Shown: piece after piece, positions 8,946-17,541 of the stretch
How the letters are laid out: every line of letters begins with the position of its first letter
Numbering within the stretch: the first letter of the stretch is position 1
From: Planctomycetaceae bacterium
GTDB lineage: Bacteria; Planctomycetota; Planctomycetia; Pirellulales; Pirellulaceae
Length of the DNA: 50,275 bases
Reading direction: 5' to 3'
NCBI GenBank assembly: GCA_002724245.1
Contig: PBOG01000058.1
Location: 1-50,275 of the forward strand
The notes under the pieces: generated by a model
Told to the model about the DNA's origin: nothing
Seen by the model: only the letters and a program-made list of their open reading frames with translations
Database searches by the model: none
Program-made: the position numbers and the translations under genes

Positions 8946-9278
8946 ACAGGTCAACTCACAGTCGTCGAGGCGTCGAGTTCGTCATCGTTCTGGTTCAGCT
9001 TAGTTCAAATGCCAGAACCAGGAGAGTCTTGATCATATTGAAGTGTTGAGTATTGGTCGACTGTTTACGGCTTGTTTCTCAGAAGTGTTCCTGTCCGTTC
9101 TGCCGTGGGCCAGGTCGCAGCGTGAGACGATCGAGACCGGTATCGCGAAGGCAGGCACAGTGTTATTCGCAGCGGTATTTTCATTCATAGGGTGAGAAAC
9201 AGGGAGGATTTGCGACACCCATCGTTGGCACTTGGGATGCCTGAAAACATGTTTTCGAGGAGTTGCCTCTGATCGATG
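8946..9278. other. Intergenic stretch upstream of the redoxin gene
   Basis: There is no convincing gene in these 333 bp; the short frames here lack codon bias or recognisable motifs. It holds the redoxin gene's 5' region and the 3' end of the hydrolase gene, both on the minus strand. The only structure seen is an inverted repeat GTTCTGG (8987-8993)/CCAGAAC (9012-9018) with an 18-nt loop, of unknown meaning. Confidence 0.4.
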
Positions 9279-10172
9279 CTAGTTTTTGGGAATGAGTTGT
9301 TGCGCCATCAGCCAGTGCAACGAACCTGTCTGCCAGGCGTCCCACATCGGACCACGATACCCGTTGAGTCCATGGCCACCGCTCGGTAACTCCAGATACT
9401 CTGAGGCGACCCCGCAAGCCTGCAGTGCGGTGTGGAATTTGCGACTGTTTTCCGGGACGACTACGGTGTCGTCTCGGGCGTGGGCCAGAAATGCTGGCGG
9501 CGTCTGTTTTGTCACACGCCGCTCGTTGGAAAAGAGTTCGATCATTTCGGCCGCCGGTTGGATGCCGAGCAAGTTGCGGCGGGATCCGCTGTGGGTCTGT
9601 GTACCCATGGTGATTACCGGGTAGATCAGGATCATAAAGTCGGGCCGGCAACTAACACGCAGGAGTGGGTCTGCCGCTTGCGAATCACCTCGATCAAAGT
9701 GAGTGCCGGCAGACGAGGCCAGATGTCCGCCTGCGGAAAAGCCCATCACACCGATGCGTTGTCCATCGAGTTTCCACTGGGTGGCGTTGGCCCGCGTGGT
9801 GCGGAGGGCGCGTTGCACATCACGCAGTGGCACAAACGACCGTCCCCTGGGCAGTTCGTATTCCAAGACAATGCCGGTGATGCCGTGCTGGTTGAGCCAA
9901 CGTGCGATGCCGTGTCCTTCGGGTTCGGCGACCACGGTTCCATAGCCGCCGCCCGGACAGATCACGATCGCTGCGCCATTTCGATGGGGTGCGTGGTAGA
10001 CGGTAATGACGCCCCCCTGCGCGGTGCGCTGGCCAGGCCAGAGGGACAATTTGTGTGGGGACTGCCCGGGTTCCGTGGCCATGACAATGGGACCAGCGGT
10101 TGCCAGGACGCAGGCACCCAACAGGTAGCTGCTCCAAGAGTGGCGAAACAAACAGACGGGGGCGCATCGCAT
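9279..10172 (-). CDS. Exported alpha/beta hydrolase (BD-FAE/acetyl esterase-like)
   Basis: A 297-residue alpha/beta-hydrolase. The ATG at 10172 opens a signal peptide (MRCAPVCLFRHSWSSYLLGA); a GTG at 10199 would add nine residues. The family signature is complete: oxyanion-loop CPGGGYG near residue 72, nucleophile elbow GFSAGGH with Ser146, acid Asp235 in HARDDTVV, and His267 in SGGHGL. The arrangement is that of BD-FAE/acetyl-xylan-esterase-like lipases, which deacetylate or de-esterify plant or algal polysaccharide. That would suit a polysaccharide-degrading neighbourhood, but the substrate is not evident. It is probably expressed from the 10173-10579 region and is divergent from the ASPIC/UnbV gene. 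Confidence 0.85.
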   Translation of the reverse strand: MRCAPVCLFRHSWSSYLLGACVLATAGPIVMATEPGQSPHKLSLWPGQRTAQGGVITVYHAPHRNGAAIVICPGGGYGTVVAEPEGHGIARWLNQHGITGIVLEYELPRGRSFVPLRDVQRALRTTRANATQWKLDGQRIGVMGFSAGGHLASSAGTHFDRGDSQAADPLLRVSCRPDFMILIYPVITMGTQTHSGSRRNLLGIQPAAEMIELFSNERRVTKQTPPAFLAHARDDTVVVPENSRKFHTALQACGVASEYLELPSGGHGLNGYRGPMWDAWQTGSLHWLMAQQLIPKN

Positions 10173-10579
10173 GGCAGGAATTCTTTGCGGGTTGGCCACC
10201 CACTACGGTAGTGGCATGGGTGTGGCGGGCGTTAAGTGACACGCGCCGGAAGCTGGCGGGTCAGCAGTCATTCTACTGGTCTGACTGTGGCGGCACAGGA
10301 GATGTTGTAGGAGTGGACCCGCTGCGGTCGCCTGAAGACGTGAGCCCTGCCTACCCAACACAATCGCAATCTTCAATAATAGAAGGTAAACCAGGGCTGG
10401 CTCCCTGGGGTAGTTCGGGCAGCAACTGAACCACGACCACCGCTGGGAGGAGAACTTCCGGCGTCCCACCCAGGGATATGTTTGGGCAGGTGTTTGCTGC
10501 CTCGTTCTGCCGCCGCAGTAAGAATCTCCACCGGGATCGTTGTGTTGCGAGCGGTTCCCAGCAGAAGGAATGCACTGTT
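10173..10579. other. Divergent intergenic region
   Basis: A 407-bp region between the hydrolase (minus) and the FG-GAP gene (plus), presumably carrying both promoters. I could not identify -35/-10 boxes with confidence. It contains a 56-bp imperfect inverted repeat (10304-10359) and a hairpin CCAGGG-CTGGCT-CCCTGG at 10391-10408. No coding frame here is convincing. Confidence 0.4.
10304..10359. repeat. Imperfect inverted repeat, possible REP/MITE-like element
   Basis: The ends GTTGTAGG (10304-10311) and CCTACCCAAC (10350-10359) are inverted copies apart from a CC interruption. The inner arms GTGGACCC and GTGAGCCC pair only partly. It is intergenic and non-coding. The form resembles short dispersed palindromic elements of planctomycete intergenic DNA, but no second full copy was found in this window. 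Confidence 0.35.
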
Positions 10580-12058
10580 ATGCAATGGTCCAGTATGCAA
10601 TCGTCCAGGCGGCTTGTTCGTGGTCGCTCGGCTACGGCTTTTGCAGTGATCTTGTTGAGTAGCGTTCTGGTCACTTCCCAAGTCTCGGGGCAGACACCGG
10701 TCTTCAAGGATGTGACGGGCGTCACTGGGTTGAAGGTTTCCACCGATGCCGCATGTTGGGTTGACCTGGACAACGATGGTTGGGTTGATGTCTGCGTGTC
10801 GGGTGGGGTCTGGAAAAATCAGCAGGGCCAGAAGTTTCTGCGGGTTGCCGACGTACCGACTTCAGTTGCTGCCGATTTTGACAACGATGGACTTGTCGAC
10901 CTTTTTTCCTGGGCAGCCCGGCGGTTGTATCACAATGACGGTGACATGAAGTTCAGCCCCGTTGCCTTGCCCGAGTTACCTCCGTCGGTATCACGGGGTG
11001 CCTGCTGGGGTGATTTTAATGGAGATGGGTTCGTCGATTTGTTCGTCGGTGGATATGAGGATTGGGGCAAGGGGATCACTTGGCCGTTTCAAGTCCTCAT
11101 CAACGAAAAAGGCAAGTCATTCAAACTGGCAAGGTCCGAAAGCGCGATGCGCGCCCGGGGTGTCACGGCGTGTGACTTCGACCAGGACGGAGATCTCGAT
11201 GTCTATGTTTCCAATTACCGACTGCAACCCAATTTGCTCTGGTTGAACGATGGGAAAGCTGCCTTCAAGGAATCCGCTAGACAATTTGGTGTTGTGGCAA
11301 CGTCGGCTGGTTTTGGTGGAGGCCATTCGATCGGTTCCGCCTGGGGGGATTTCAACAACGATGGCCTGATCGACTTGTTTGCCGGGAATTTCGCGCACGT
11401 CGACGGGCGCGGTGACCAACCCAAGTCGCGTTTTCTCCAGAATTTGGGTCCCGAAAAAGCCTATCAGTTCAAAGATCTGGGCACCTGTGGAGTGCACTAC
11501 CAGGAATCGTATGCCACGCCCAGCGTGGGTGATTACGACAACGATGGAAACTTGGACGTATTTTTTACGACGGTCTACGGGACTGCCTCGTTTGGTCGCA
11601 AGAACAATCCAGTTCTGTTTCGTAATAATGGACAGTTCCAGGTGACTGATGTGACTGTCGAGGCTGGGGTCGCCGGCCTGCCGCCTACCTACCAGTCTGC
11701 CTGGGCAGACTACAACAACGACGGCGCACTCGACTTGTTGAGTGGCGGGAAGTTGTTTCAAAACACGGTTCGCGGCAAGGCCTGGCTGGAAATTCGACTA
11801 CGAGGCGATGGCCGAGCGGTGAATCGTTCTGCGGTTGGGGCGCAAGTGCGCATCAAGATCGGAGATCAGGTTTATACGCGCCAGGTCGAGGCGGGTACCG
11901 GCGAGGGGAATCAAAATGACAGTCGGCTGCATTTTGGACTGGGAGGTCACCAGGGACCAGTCACGCTGGAAATCCTCTGGCCTAATAAGAGTCGACAAGT
12001 TGTCAAGAATGTGCCCACCGGACAGGTGGTTGGCTATACCTTCGTGCCAGCGCAGTAG
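10580..12058 (+). CDS. FG-GAP/VCBS repeat protein with ASPIC/UnbV C-terminus (CRTAC1-like)
   Basis: A 492-residue exported protein. The ATG at 10580 has an AGAAGGA site 8-16 bases upstream and opens a basic N-region plus hydrophobic segment (SATAFAVILLSSVLVTSQVSG). The body is an FG-GAP beta-propeller with repeated Ca-binding loops: DLDNDGWVDV, DFDNDGLVDL, DFNGDGFVDL, DFDQDGDLDV, DFNNDGLIDL, DYDNDGNLDV and DYNNDGALDL. The last roughly 80 residues match the ASPIC/UnbV module (NRSAVGAQVRIK, GTGEGNQNDSRLHFGLG, LEILWPNKSRQVVKNV). Such proteins are surface or periplasmic adhesion/binding proteins without known catalysis. The gene stands alone and converges on the DUF1501 gene at 12211. Confidence 0.9.
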   Translation: MQWSSMQSSRRLVRGRSATAFAVILLSSVLVTSQVSGQTPVFKDVTGVTGLKVSTDAACWVDLDNDGWVDVCVSGGVWKNQQGQKFLRVADVPTSVAADFDNDGLVDLFSWAARRLYHNDGDMKFSPVALPELPPSVSRGACWGDFNGDGFVDLFVGGYEDWGKGITWPFQVLINEKGKSFKLARSESAMRARGVTACDFDQDGDLDVYVSNYRLQPNLLWLNDGKAAFKESARQFGVVATSAGFGGGHSIGSAWGDFNNDGLIDLFAGNFAHVDGRGDQPKSRFLQNLGPEKAYQFKDLGTCGVHYQESYATPSVGDYDNDGNLDVFFTTVYGTASFGRKNNPVLFRNNGQFQVTDVTVEAGVAGLPPTYQSAWADYNNDGALDLLSGGKLFQNTVRGKAWLEIRLRGDGRAVNRSAVGAQVRIKIGDQVYTRQVEAGTGEGNQNDSRLHFGLGGHQGPVTLEILWPNKSRQVVKNVPTGQVVGYTFVPAQ

Positions 12059-12185
12059 GCCGGCAGCAAAGAAGTCCGGCCCCAATTTCCGCACGGCAGC
12101 ATCCTGACGGTGCATTTGAGCGACCTCGGACGACGCGACCAACCGCCTGATTGGGTGCCTGGACTGCCGCGATCTCGTGGTTGTC

Positions 12186-12206
12186 GAGACCTGTCCCGGA
12201 GGTCTC
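12186..12206. terminator. Hairpin between convergent genes, possible bidirectional terminator
   Basis: A perfect 7-bp inverted repeat GAGACCT/AGGTCTC flanks the loop GTCCCGG. It lies 127 bp after the FG-GAP stop and 5 bp beyond the DUF1501 stop on the minus strand. No T-tract follows on either strand, so intrinsic termination is only a suggestion. Confidence 0.4.
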
Positions 12207-12210
12207 CCGG

Positions 12211-13692
12211 TCAGGCGATGATTTCGGTGATCGGTTTGCCGCGGTGGGCATCGATTCGTTTGCGTCCGGGGACGCCGAGGTGCCGGGGATCCATGCCCAG
12301 TTGATGCAGTACCGTGGCATGGATATCTGTCACGTAGTGCGGGTCTTCGACCGCATAGAAGCCGAGTTCATCGGTAGCTCCGTGGGTGATCCCGCCGCGA
12401 ATCCCGCCGCCCGCCAGCCAGCACATGAATCCTTGTGGATGGTGGTCGCGGCCGGTGCCCCCCTGGGCACCGGGAGTGCGTCCAAACTCGGTTCCAAAAA
12501 CTACCAGGGTCGTATCGAGCAGGCCCCGTTGTTTCAGGTCGCGGAGCAGACCGGCAATCGGTTTGTCCACCTTGGGTGCTTCGATGTCGTATTTGCGTTT
12601 CATGTCACTGTGGCCGTCCCAGGTCCCCGCGCTGCCGGCACCGTGATACAACTGCACAAAACGCACACCATTTTCGACGAGTCTTCGGGCCGCCAGACAC
12701 TGCCTGCCAAAGGGGCGGGAATGCTCTTCGTCCAACCCATACAGACTTTGTGTGTGCGCGGTTTCGCCGGAAAAATTCATGATGCGTGGAACCGCTGTTT
12801 GCATGCCGGCGGCCAGTTCGTAGGAGCGGATGCGCGCTCGTAAGTCTGGATCTTCCGGATAGTCCACGCCGACTGCACGGTTCAGTTTGCCGATCAGATT
12901 CAGTTCCGCGGCTTGCTCCTCCGCGGTGGTGCCGTTGCCGTGTGGCGTGACAAACGGCAACGGATCGCTAAGGTCGGTCGAGAGCTTGACACCGGCATGG
13001 TGGGGGCCGAGGTAGCTTGCTCCGTGGCCGAACTCTCCACCACAGCAACCGCCGATGGAATTGCCCATGACGATGAATTTGGGGAGTTGTTGATTGAGTG
13101 AACCCAGGCCGTAAGAAGCCCAGGAACCGATGGTCGGCTGCGCCCCGTCGCGGACGTGTTGGCCGGTGTGCCAGGTGAGTTGCATGCCATGGTTGGGGTG
13201 CACGGTCCACAGTGAGCGGACGACAGCCAGGTCATCCGCGCACTCGCCGATGTGCGAAAACCAGTCGCCGACCTCCAGGCCGCATTCACCATATCTGCGA
13301 TAGCCAGTTTGGAGTGGCATAAGTTCCTTATGTGCCGGAATGGTCATCCCCTGGCCCATCAGGTTTTTTTCGATCCGTTCTTTATCGAGAAAATCGGCAA
13401 ACGGCGTTTCTGCAAACGTCTTTCCGGCATACTGGTTGAGAGCCGGCTTGATGTCGAAACTCTCCATGTGGCTGACACCGCCAGCCAGGAATAGCCAGAT
13501 CACCGATTTCGCTTTGGCCGGCCGGTGTATGACGCCCGCGGGAGCGGGTTGCGCCGTCTGGCCATCTTCCGCCAGGATCGCACCGAGTGCCAGGCCGGCG
13601 AATCCCATCCCGGCGTCCCCCAGAAACGTACGTCTGCTGGTAGCGGGCGCGTGCCGAACGATTCCAGCATCAACTTGTTTGTGTGTGCTCAT
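12211..13692 (-). CDS. DUF1501 protein with Tat leader
   Basis: A 493-residue DUF1501 protein with Tat motif SRRTFLGDAGMGFAGLALGA at about residues 19-38. Landmarks: WLFLAGGVSHMESFDIKP, FSHIGECADDLAVVRSLW, HPNHGMQLTWHTG, GSWASYGLGSLNQQLPKF, ARRLVENGVRFVQLYHG, WDGHSDM, TLVVFGTEFGRTPGAQGGTG, RDHHPQGF and a C-terminal HATVLHQLGMDPRHL. The short subfamily is shared with 5217-6638. Its ATG overlaps the TGA of the upstream PSCyt1-DUF1549-DUF1553 gene by four bases (13689-13692, ATGA), which indicates translational coupling and a shared function. The function is unknown; Tat export suggests it folds with a cofactor or metal before export. Confidence 0.92.
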   Translation of the reverse strand: MSTHKQVDAGIVRHAPATSRRTFLGDAGMGFAGLALGAILAEDGQTAQPAPAGVIHRPAKAKSVIWLFLAGGVSHMESFDIKPALNQYAGKTFAETPFADFLDKERIEKNLMGQGMTIPAHKELMPLQTGYRRYGECGLEVGDWFSHIGECADDLAVVRSLWTVHPNHGMQLTWHTGQHVRDGAQPTIGSWASYGLGSLNQQLPKFIVMGNSIGGCCGGEFGHGASYLGPHHAGVKLSTDLSDPLPFVTPHGNGTTAEEQAAELNLIGKLNRAVGVDYPEDPDLRARIRSYELAAGMQTAVPRIMNFSGETAHTQSLYGLDEEHSRPFGRQCLAARRLVENGVRFVQLYHGAGSAGTWDGHSDMKRKYDIEAPKVDKPIAGLLRDLKQRGLLDTTLVVFGTEFGRTPGAQGGTGRDHHPQGFMCWLAGGGIRGGITHGATDELGFYAVEDPHYVTDIHATVLHQLGMDPRHLGVPGRKRIDAHRGKPITEIIA

Positions 13693-16600
13693 TTGACGGT
13701 CACAAAGTCGTGGTGATTGAAGAGCGAGTGAATCAGATTTTCCCGCGCGTGCAAGCGTGGATTGGTCGAGGGGGCACTGGCATTTACCGCATCCCCCGGA
13801 ATGGTTTTATGCGTCCCCGCGGCGCGGTACACGGCTTCTCTTGATCGGAGAAAATCTTGACAGATTTGGCGCTCTATCTCGGTGGGCGGGCGGGACAGCA
13901 CTTGCTCGAAAGCGGCCTCAATGAACGCGCTGTTTTCGGGTTGTTTGTGGGACAACGATGCTGCGAGTTTACGAGATTGGACGACGGTCAATTCGCTGTT
14001 GAAGAGAGCCAGTGCCTGGTGGGGCACGATGCTGACGTGACGCGAGTAACATTCCGTTGGGTCGGCGCCATCAAAGAGCTTCAAAAACTTCATTTGTTCT
14101 TCGGGTGAGTGGTGGAAGTAGATGCTACGGCGTGGTACCGACATGCCGTCAGTGACAGGCAGGGCGGGGCCACCGAGAGTTCGATCGAGCGTTTCTGAGA
14201 CCGCCAGCACACTGTCGCGCACGACTTCTGCGTCCATCCGCTGGGCTGGCATCCGCCACACCAGGCGATTGTCCGGGTCGATCGCCAGATTGGCGGGGTC
14301 GGTCGTCGATGCGCGGCGGTAGGCCTGCGATGTCACAATTAACCGGTGCAGGTGTTTCGTAGACCAGGGTGGACAGGAAGGTCGGCCTTTTCGCCAGGAC
14401 GAGTGCCCTCCCATTGCGGTCAGGATGAGCGAAGGCTGGCGCAATTCCGCCGCCAGCCAATCGAGCAACTGTGGGTGGCTCGGAGGCTTGCCGCTGAGCC
14501 CAAAGTCAAACACGGTGTCGACCAGGGGGCGACCAAAATGCCGCAGCCAAAGGTGGTTGACCGCAACACGTGCGGTCAATGGGTTTTTCAAGTCGGCCAC
14601 CCAGCGTGCCAAGGCCAGGCGACGCCCGGAAGACGACCCGTAAACGCCCTGCAAGCCGCTGTATTTGGTCGTCGGCGGGGCGTCGACAGATTTCCGGGCT
14701 GCTGCCAGTTGACGGCTGGTCGTCTCCAGTTTTTTGGTGGCATCGGCAACCGACTTGGCGCGTTTTTCGTCTCCCTCTGGACCGTCCGCCGCGAGTATCT
14801 GGGCCCGCTGTTTTTCATGCTCAGCCAGGAACAGGGCTTCGGCGGCTTTACAGACTGCCAGCGCACGCTGTGCGCGCTGTGCGAGGATTGCCAATGCGTC
14901 ATGGCGTTTTTGGTGGGCTTCGCTTGTCTCGGGTGTCGCGTCGCTGGCTGGTGCTTCCAGGAATTTCCAGGCGTCGGCAGACCAGGTCGCCTGATGTGCG
15001 GCGAGTTCGGCGCGACGGGTTGCCAGCACCAGGCGGGCTTGTTGTCCGACCGCATTGGCGAGTCCCAGGTGCATCGGATCGGAGGTGTCCAGACGGACCA
15101 ACGGTGCGTATCGCGTGATGGCATCCTGGGGGGCCAGGGCTGTGTTGTCGGTGAGTGGGTCAATTTGCAGATAGTCAAACTCGGCTGCGGCGTTTCGTGT
15201 CCATAGCCGGAAGCCACCCGGTGCGCGATTGACCAGCTGGTAGGCCTGTTGCAACGTATCATTGATGAAAACGTTCACCAGGCGTTCACGTACCACGATG
15301 TTCAGTGTGAAGCTCTGTTGGAGTGGCACGTCGAGACCGCGGAACAGTTTGGCGACGTCATTGCGGTTTTCTTCAAAGGCGCTAAAGAATCCCAAACCCT
15401 GTTGTGGTTCACCTGTGGTCAAGAAGACCCCTTCGTTGCGGCCTCCTTTGTTGCTGCGGTCAAAGGAGATTCCCGCTTCAGCGGATTCGGTGCCAGCTAT
15501 GATTCGCAAACGCGTCTGGAGTGAAAAATTCTGGAACGGTTGCACAGGGGCGTATTCAATCCAGCAGGTTTCCCCTCCGATTGTCCGGGATTGCAACAGG
15601 CTGTCATTGTTGTGCGACCATTCTCCGGGTCCGACGTTCCAGGCCGAATGGCGTGCTGGCTGGAAGGTGTCGCGCCAGAGCGTGTCTGCGGTGGCTGCAG
15701 GGGGACTTGAGGCAGGACGCAGCAGACGCTGTTCAGTTTGTTTCAGGTAACGTTGGCCTTCTTGCACAGCTTGTTCGGACTTACGTACGGTTTCTTCGAG
15801 ACGAGCGACGGTTTGTGTCTCAATCGGCTGACGAAGATGGGGGATCCGTGCCAGGGGAGGCAGATTCACGACTTCCGGTTCGGCCCACTCTCCGAAAATC
15901 TGAGGTATGCCGGGTGTGATCTTGCGGTTTTCGTCAGGCGTTCGGTCATTGCCGCGCAGGTAGAACTTAGTGACTGCATTGCGGTTGCGGTCAAAGATCC
16001 GCGCGACGCCTGCCAGGTCGATGCCACCGGGTCCACCTCCCCCGTTATCGATGGCCACTTGCACGGGCTCAAAGATGTTGCGGAAACGGTAGTATTCGTC
16101 ATGCCAGATGGGGTCGTAGGGATGATCGTGGCATTGGACACAGGCCATCGTGATGCCCAGAAAGGCTTTTGCGGTGTGCTCAATCGTGTCGCGAATCCAC
16201 TGTTCGCGGCTGTCGGTATTTCGGTTGCGCACCAGGAATCCGGTGGCACCCAGATTGGCGGGATCGAACGGCACGAGCTCGTCGGCAGCCAGCATTTCCA
16301 TCAACATTCTCTCGTAGCCTTTATCGGCGTTGAGTGAACGGACCACCCAGTCCCGCCACTGCCAGATATTCTTCTGGCTGAAGCGGACTTGACTCTGAAA
16401 CCCGTACCAATCGCTGTAGCGCCAGACGTCGAGCCAGTGGCGTCCCCAGCGTTCGCCGTAATGCGGGCTGGCGAGCAGACGATCGACGGCCTTTACATAG
16501 GCGACTTCCGAAGGGTCGCGCAAAAATGCCTGCAATGTTTCCCGGGCCGGTGGCAGTCCGGTCAGATCCAAAGCGACGCGTCGCAACAAGACGTGAGGTG

Positions 16601-17120
16601 GCGCAGGGGGCCGCGGCGTGAGATTAGCCTGTCGCTGTCGCTGGTGGAGAAAGGCATCGATCGGGTGCAGCGTTGCTGTTCCAACACTCGTTTGTGGCAG
16701 CATGGGGCGCAGGATGGGTTGGTAGGACCAGTGGCTGCGAGGATCGTGGGCTTGTTCGTCTGCAGGTGCGCTGGCGCCTGCAGAAACCCAGTTTTTCAAG
16801 GTTTCGATTTGTGCTGCGGTCAACGGTTCCGTATCGGGCGGCATTCGCGTGTCTGAGTCGGCAGTGATGCGTTGTAGTAGCAAGCTGTCGGGAATGCTGC
16901 CGGGTGTCAGGACGGTACCACTTTCGCCTCCCCGTAGCGCTCGGTCCCTGGTGTCCAGACGCAAGTCAGCCTCGGCACGCAGTGGACCGTGGCAACGGAA
17001 GCAGTGGATTCGCAGGATGGGTTTGACATCCCGCAAGTAATCGACGGCGGCTGGCGCCTTTCCCGGGAAGCAGCACAGGACGGTGAGCAGCGGGACCAGG
17101 TGTGAACGCTGGCGTCGCAT
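13689..17120 (-). CDS. PSCyt1-DUF1549-concanavalin-DUF1553 haem-binding protein
   Basis: A 1143-residue exported protein (leader MRRQRSHLVPLLTVLCCFPG). The PSCyt1 haem motif is C40-x-x-C43-H44. DUF1549 spans about 150-350 (RVALDLTGLPP, RWGRHWLDVWRYSD) and ends in C327-x-x-C330-H331. A helical stretch (430-465) leads to a concanavalin/DUF1080-like sandwich at about 480-655, which most family members lack at this place. An Ala/Arg-rich coiled-coil-like segment (745-815) precedes DUF1553 from about 830 (RLALARWVADLKNPLTARV, HLWLRHFGRPLV). Inside DUF1553 there are about 24 extra residues (896-919). It is first in an operon with DUF1501, overlapping by four bases. Confidence 0.9.
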   Translation of the reverse strand: MRRQRSHLVPLLTVLCCFPGKAPAAVDYLRDVKPILRIHCFRCHGPLRAEADLRLDTRDRALRGGESGTVLTPGSIPDSLLLQRITADSDTRMPPDTEPLTAAQIETLKNWVSAGASAPADEQAHDPRSHWSYQPILRPMLPQTSVGTATLHPIDAFLHQRQRQANLTPRPPAPPHVLLRRVALDLTGLPPARETLQAFLRDPSEVAYVKAVDRLLASPHYGERWGRHWLDVWRYSDWYGFQSQVRFSQKNIWQWRDWVVRSLNADKGYERMLMEMLAADELVPFDPANLGATGFLVRNRNTDSREQWIRDTIEHTAKAFLGITMACVQCHDHPYDPIWHDEYYRFRNIFEPVQVAIDNGGGGPGGIDLAGVARIFDRNRNAVTKFYLRGNDRTPDENRKITPGIPQIFGEWAEPEVVNLPPLARIPHLRQPIETQTVARLEETVRKSEQAVQEGQRYLKQTEQRLLRPASSPPAATADTLWRDTFQPARHSAWNVGPGEWSHNNDSLLQSRTIGGETCWIEYAPVQPFQNFSLQTRLRIIAGTESAEAGISFDRSNKGGRNEGVFLTTGEPQQGLGFFSAFEENRNDVAKLFRGLDVPLQQSFTLNIVVRERLVNVFINDTLQQAYQLVNRAPGGFRLWTRNAAAEFDYLQIDPLTDNTALAPQDAITRYAPLVRLDTSDPMHLGLANAVGQQARLVLATRRAELAAHQATWSADAWKFLEAPASDATPETSEAHQKRHDALAILAQRAQRALAVCKAAEALFLAEHEKQRAQILAADGPEGDEKRAKSVADATKKLETTSRQLAAARKSVDAPPTTKYSGLQGVYGSSSGRRLALARWVADLKNPLTARVAVNHLWLRHFGRPLVDTVFDFGLSGKPPSHPQLLDWLAAELRQPSLILTAMGGHSSWRKGRPSCPPWSTKHLHRLIVTSQAYRRASTTDPANLAIDPDNRLVWRMPAQRMDAEVVRDSVLAVSETLDRTLGGPALPVTDGMSVPRRSIYFHHSPEEQMKFLKLFDGADPTECYSRHVSIVPHQALALFNSELTVVQSRKLAASLSHKQPENSAFIEAAFEQVLSRPPTEIERQICQDFLRSREAVYRAAGTHKTIPGDAVNASAPSTNPRLHARENLIHSLFNHHDFVTVK
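14364..14435 (-). other. In-frame insertion inside DUF1553 coding sequence
   Basis: DUF1553 normally runs LDWLA-(about 10 residues)-KHLHRLIVTS. Here 24 extra residues, including GGHSSWRKGRPSCPPW, sit between LAAELRQ and STKHLHRL (residues 896-919). The two other DUF1553 proteins in the window (1841-5161 and 47654-50275) lack them. The Cys/Pro/Arg-rich composition is unlike the surrounding domain and resembles a translated short repeat. The rest of the domain stays in frame. Confidence 0.5.
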
Positions 17121-17262
17121 CCGAGGCCTCTGTTGCGAAAGGGAGAAGTGGTGGCCCTCGGGTGTCGACGACCGCCGGTGGATGACCAGGAATTCCCTGT
17201 GCGGTACTGCCTCGTGGCAGGCTACCGCTGCGTAACATCATGCATGCTACCACAATCTGCAT

Positions 17263-17502
17263 GTGTCGGCGGGGGCAATCTCAGAGGGGACTCAACATGC
17301 CAGGAGTACCACCGCGCTGCTACGTTCTGGTCTAGCGGCGGTGTTCACGCAGACTGCCGCTGAGGCGTCGCTGCCGCCACAGGTGGCCGCCATTCGAAGT
17401 TGGCTCGACGCGCTCGATGTGACTGCCGATTTCGACGCCAACCGGTCTGGCACGATCGAGAAAATTCTGGTTCTGCAGCAGGTATTGCCCGCTGCGCGGT
17501 GA
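17263..17502 (+). pseudogene. Possible remnant with an EF-hand-like loop, in a 421-bp intergenic region
   Basis: The region 17121-17541 between two minus-strand genes holds one plus-strand frame worth noting. Its C-terminal half reads LPPQVAAIRSWLDALDVTADF followed by DANRSGTIEKIL, a good match to an EF-hand calcium loop (Asp1, Asn3, Ser5, Gly6, Ile8) except for Leu at position 12. The N-terminal half is low-complexity and has no clear leader. It may be the tail of a decayed EF-hand/dockerin-type exported protein or chance. The rest of the region holds nothing I recognise beyond the upstream region of the 17120 gene. Confidence 0.25.
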
Positions 17503-17541
17503 AGGAGTGCGCCGCTGCCGGCGTGGAGCTACCCCAGGCCC

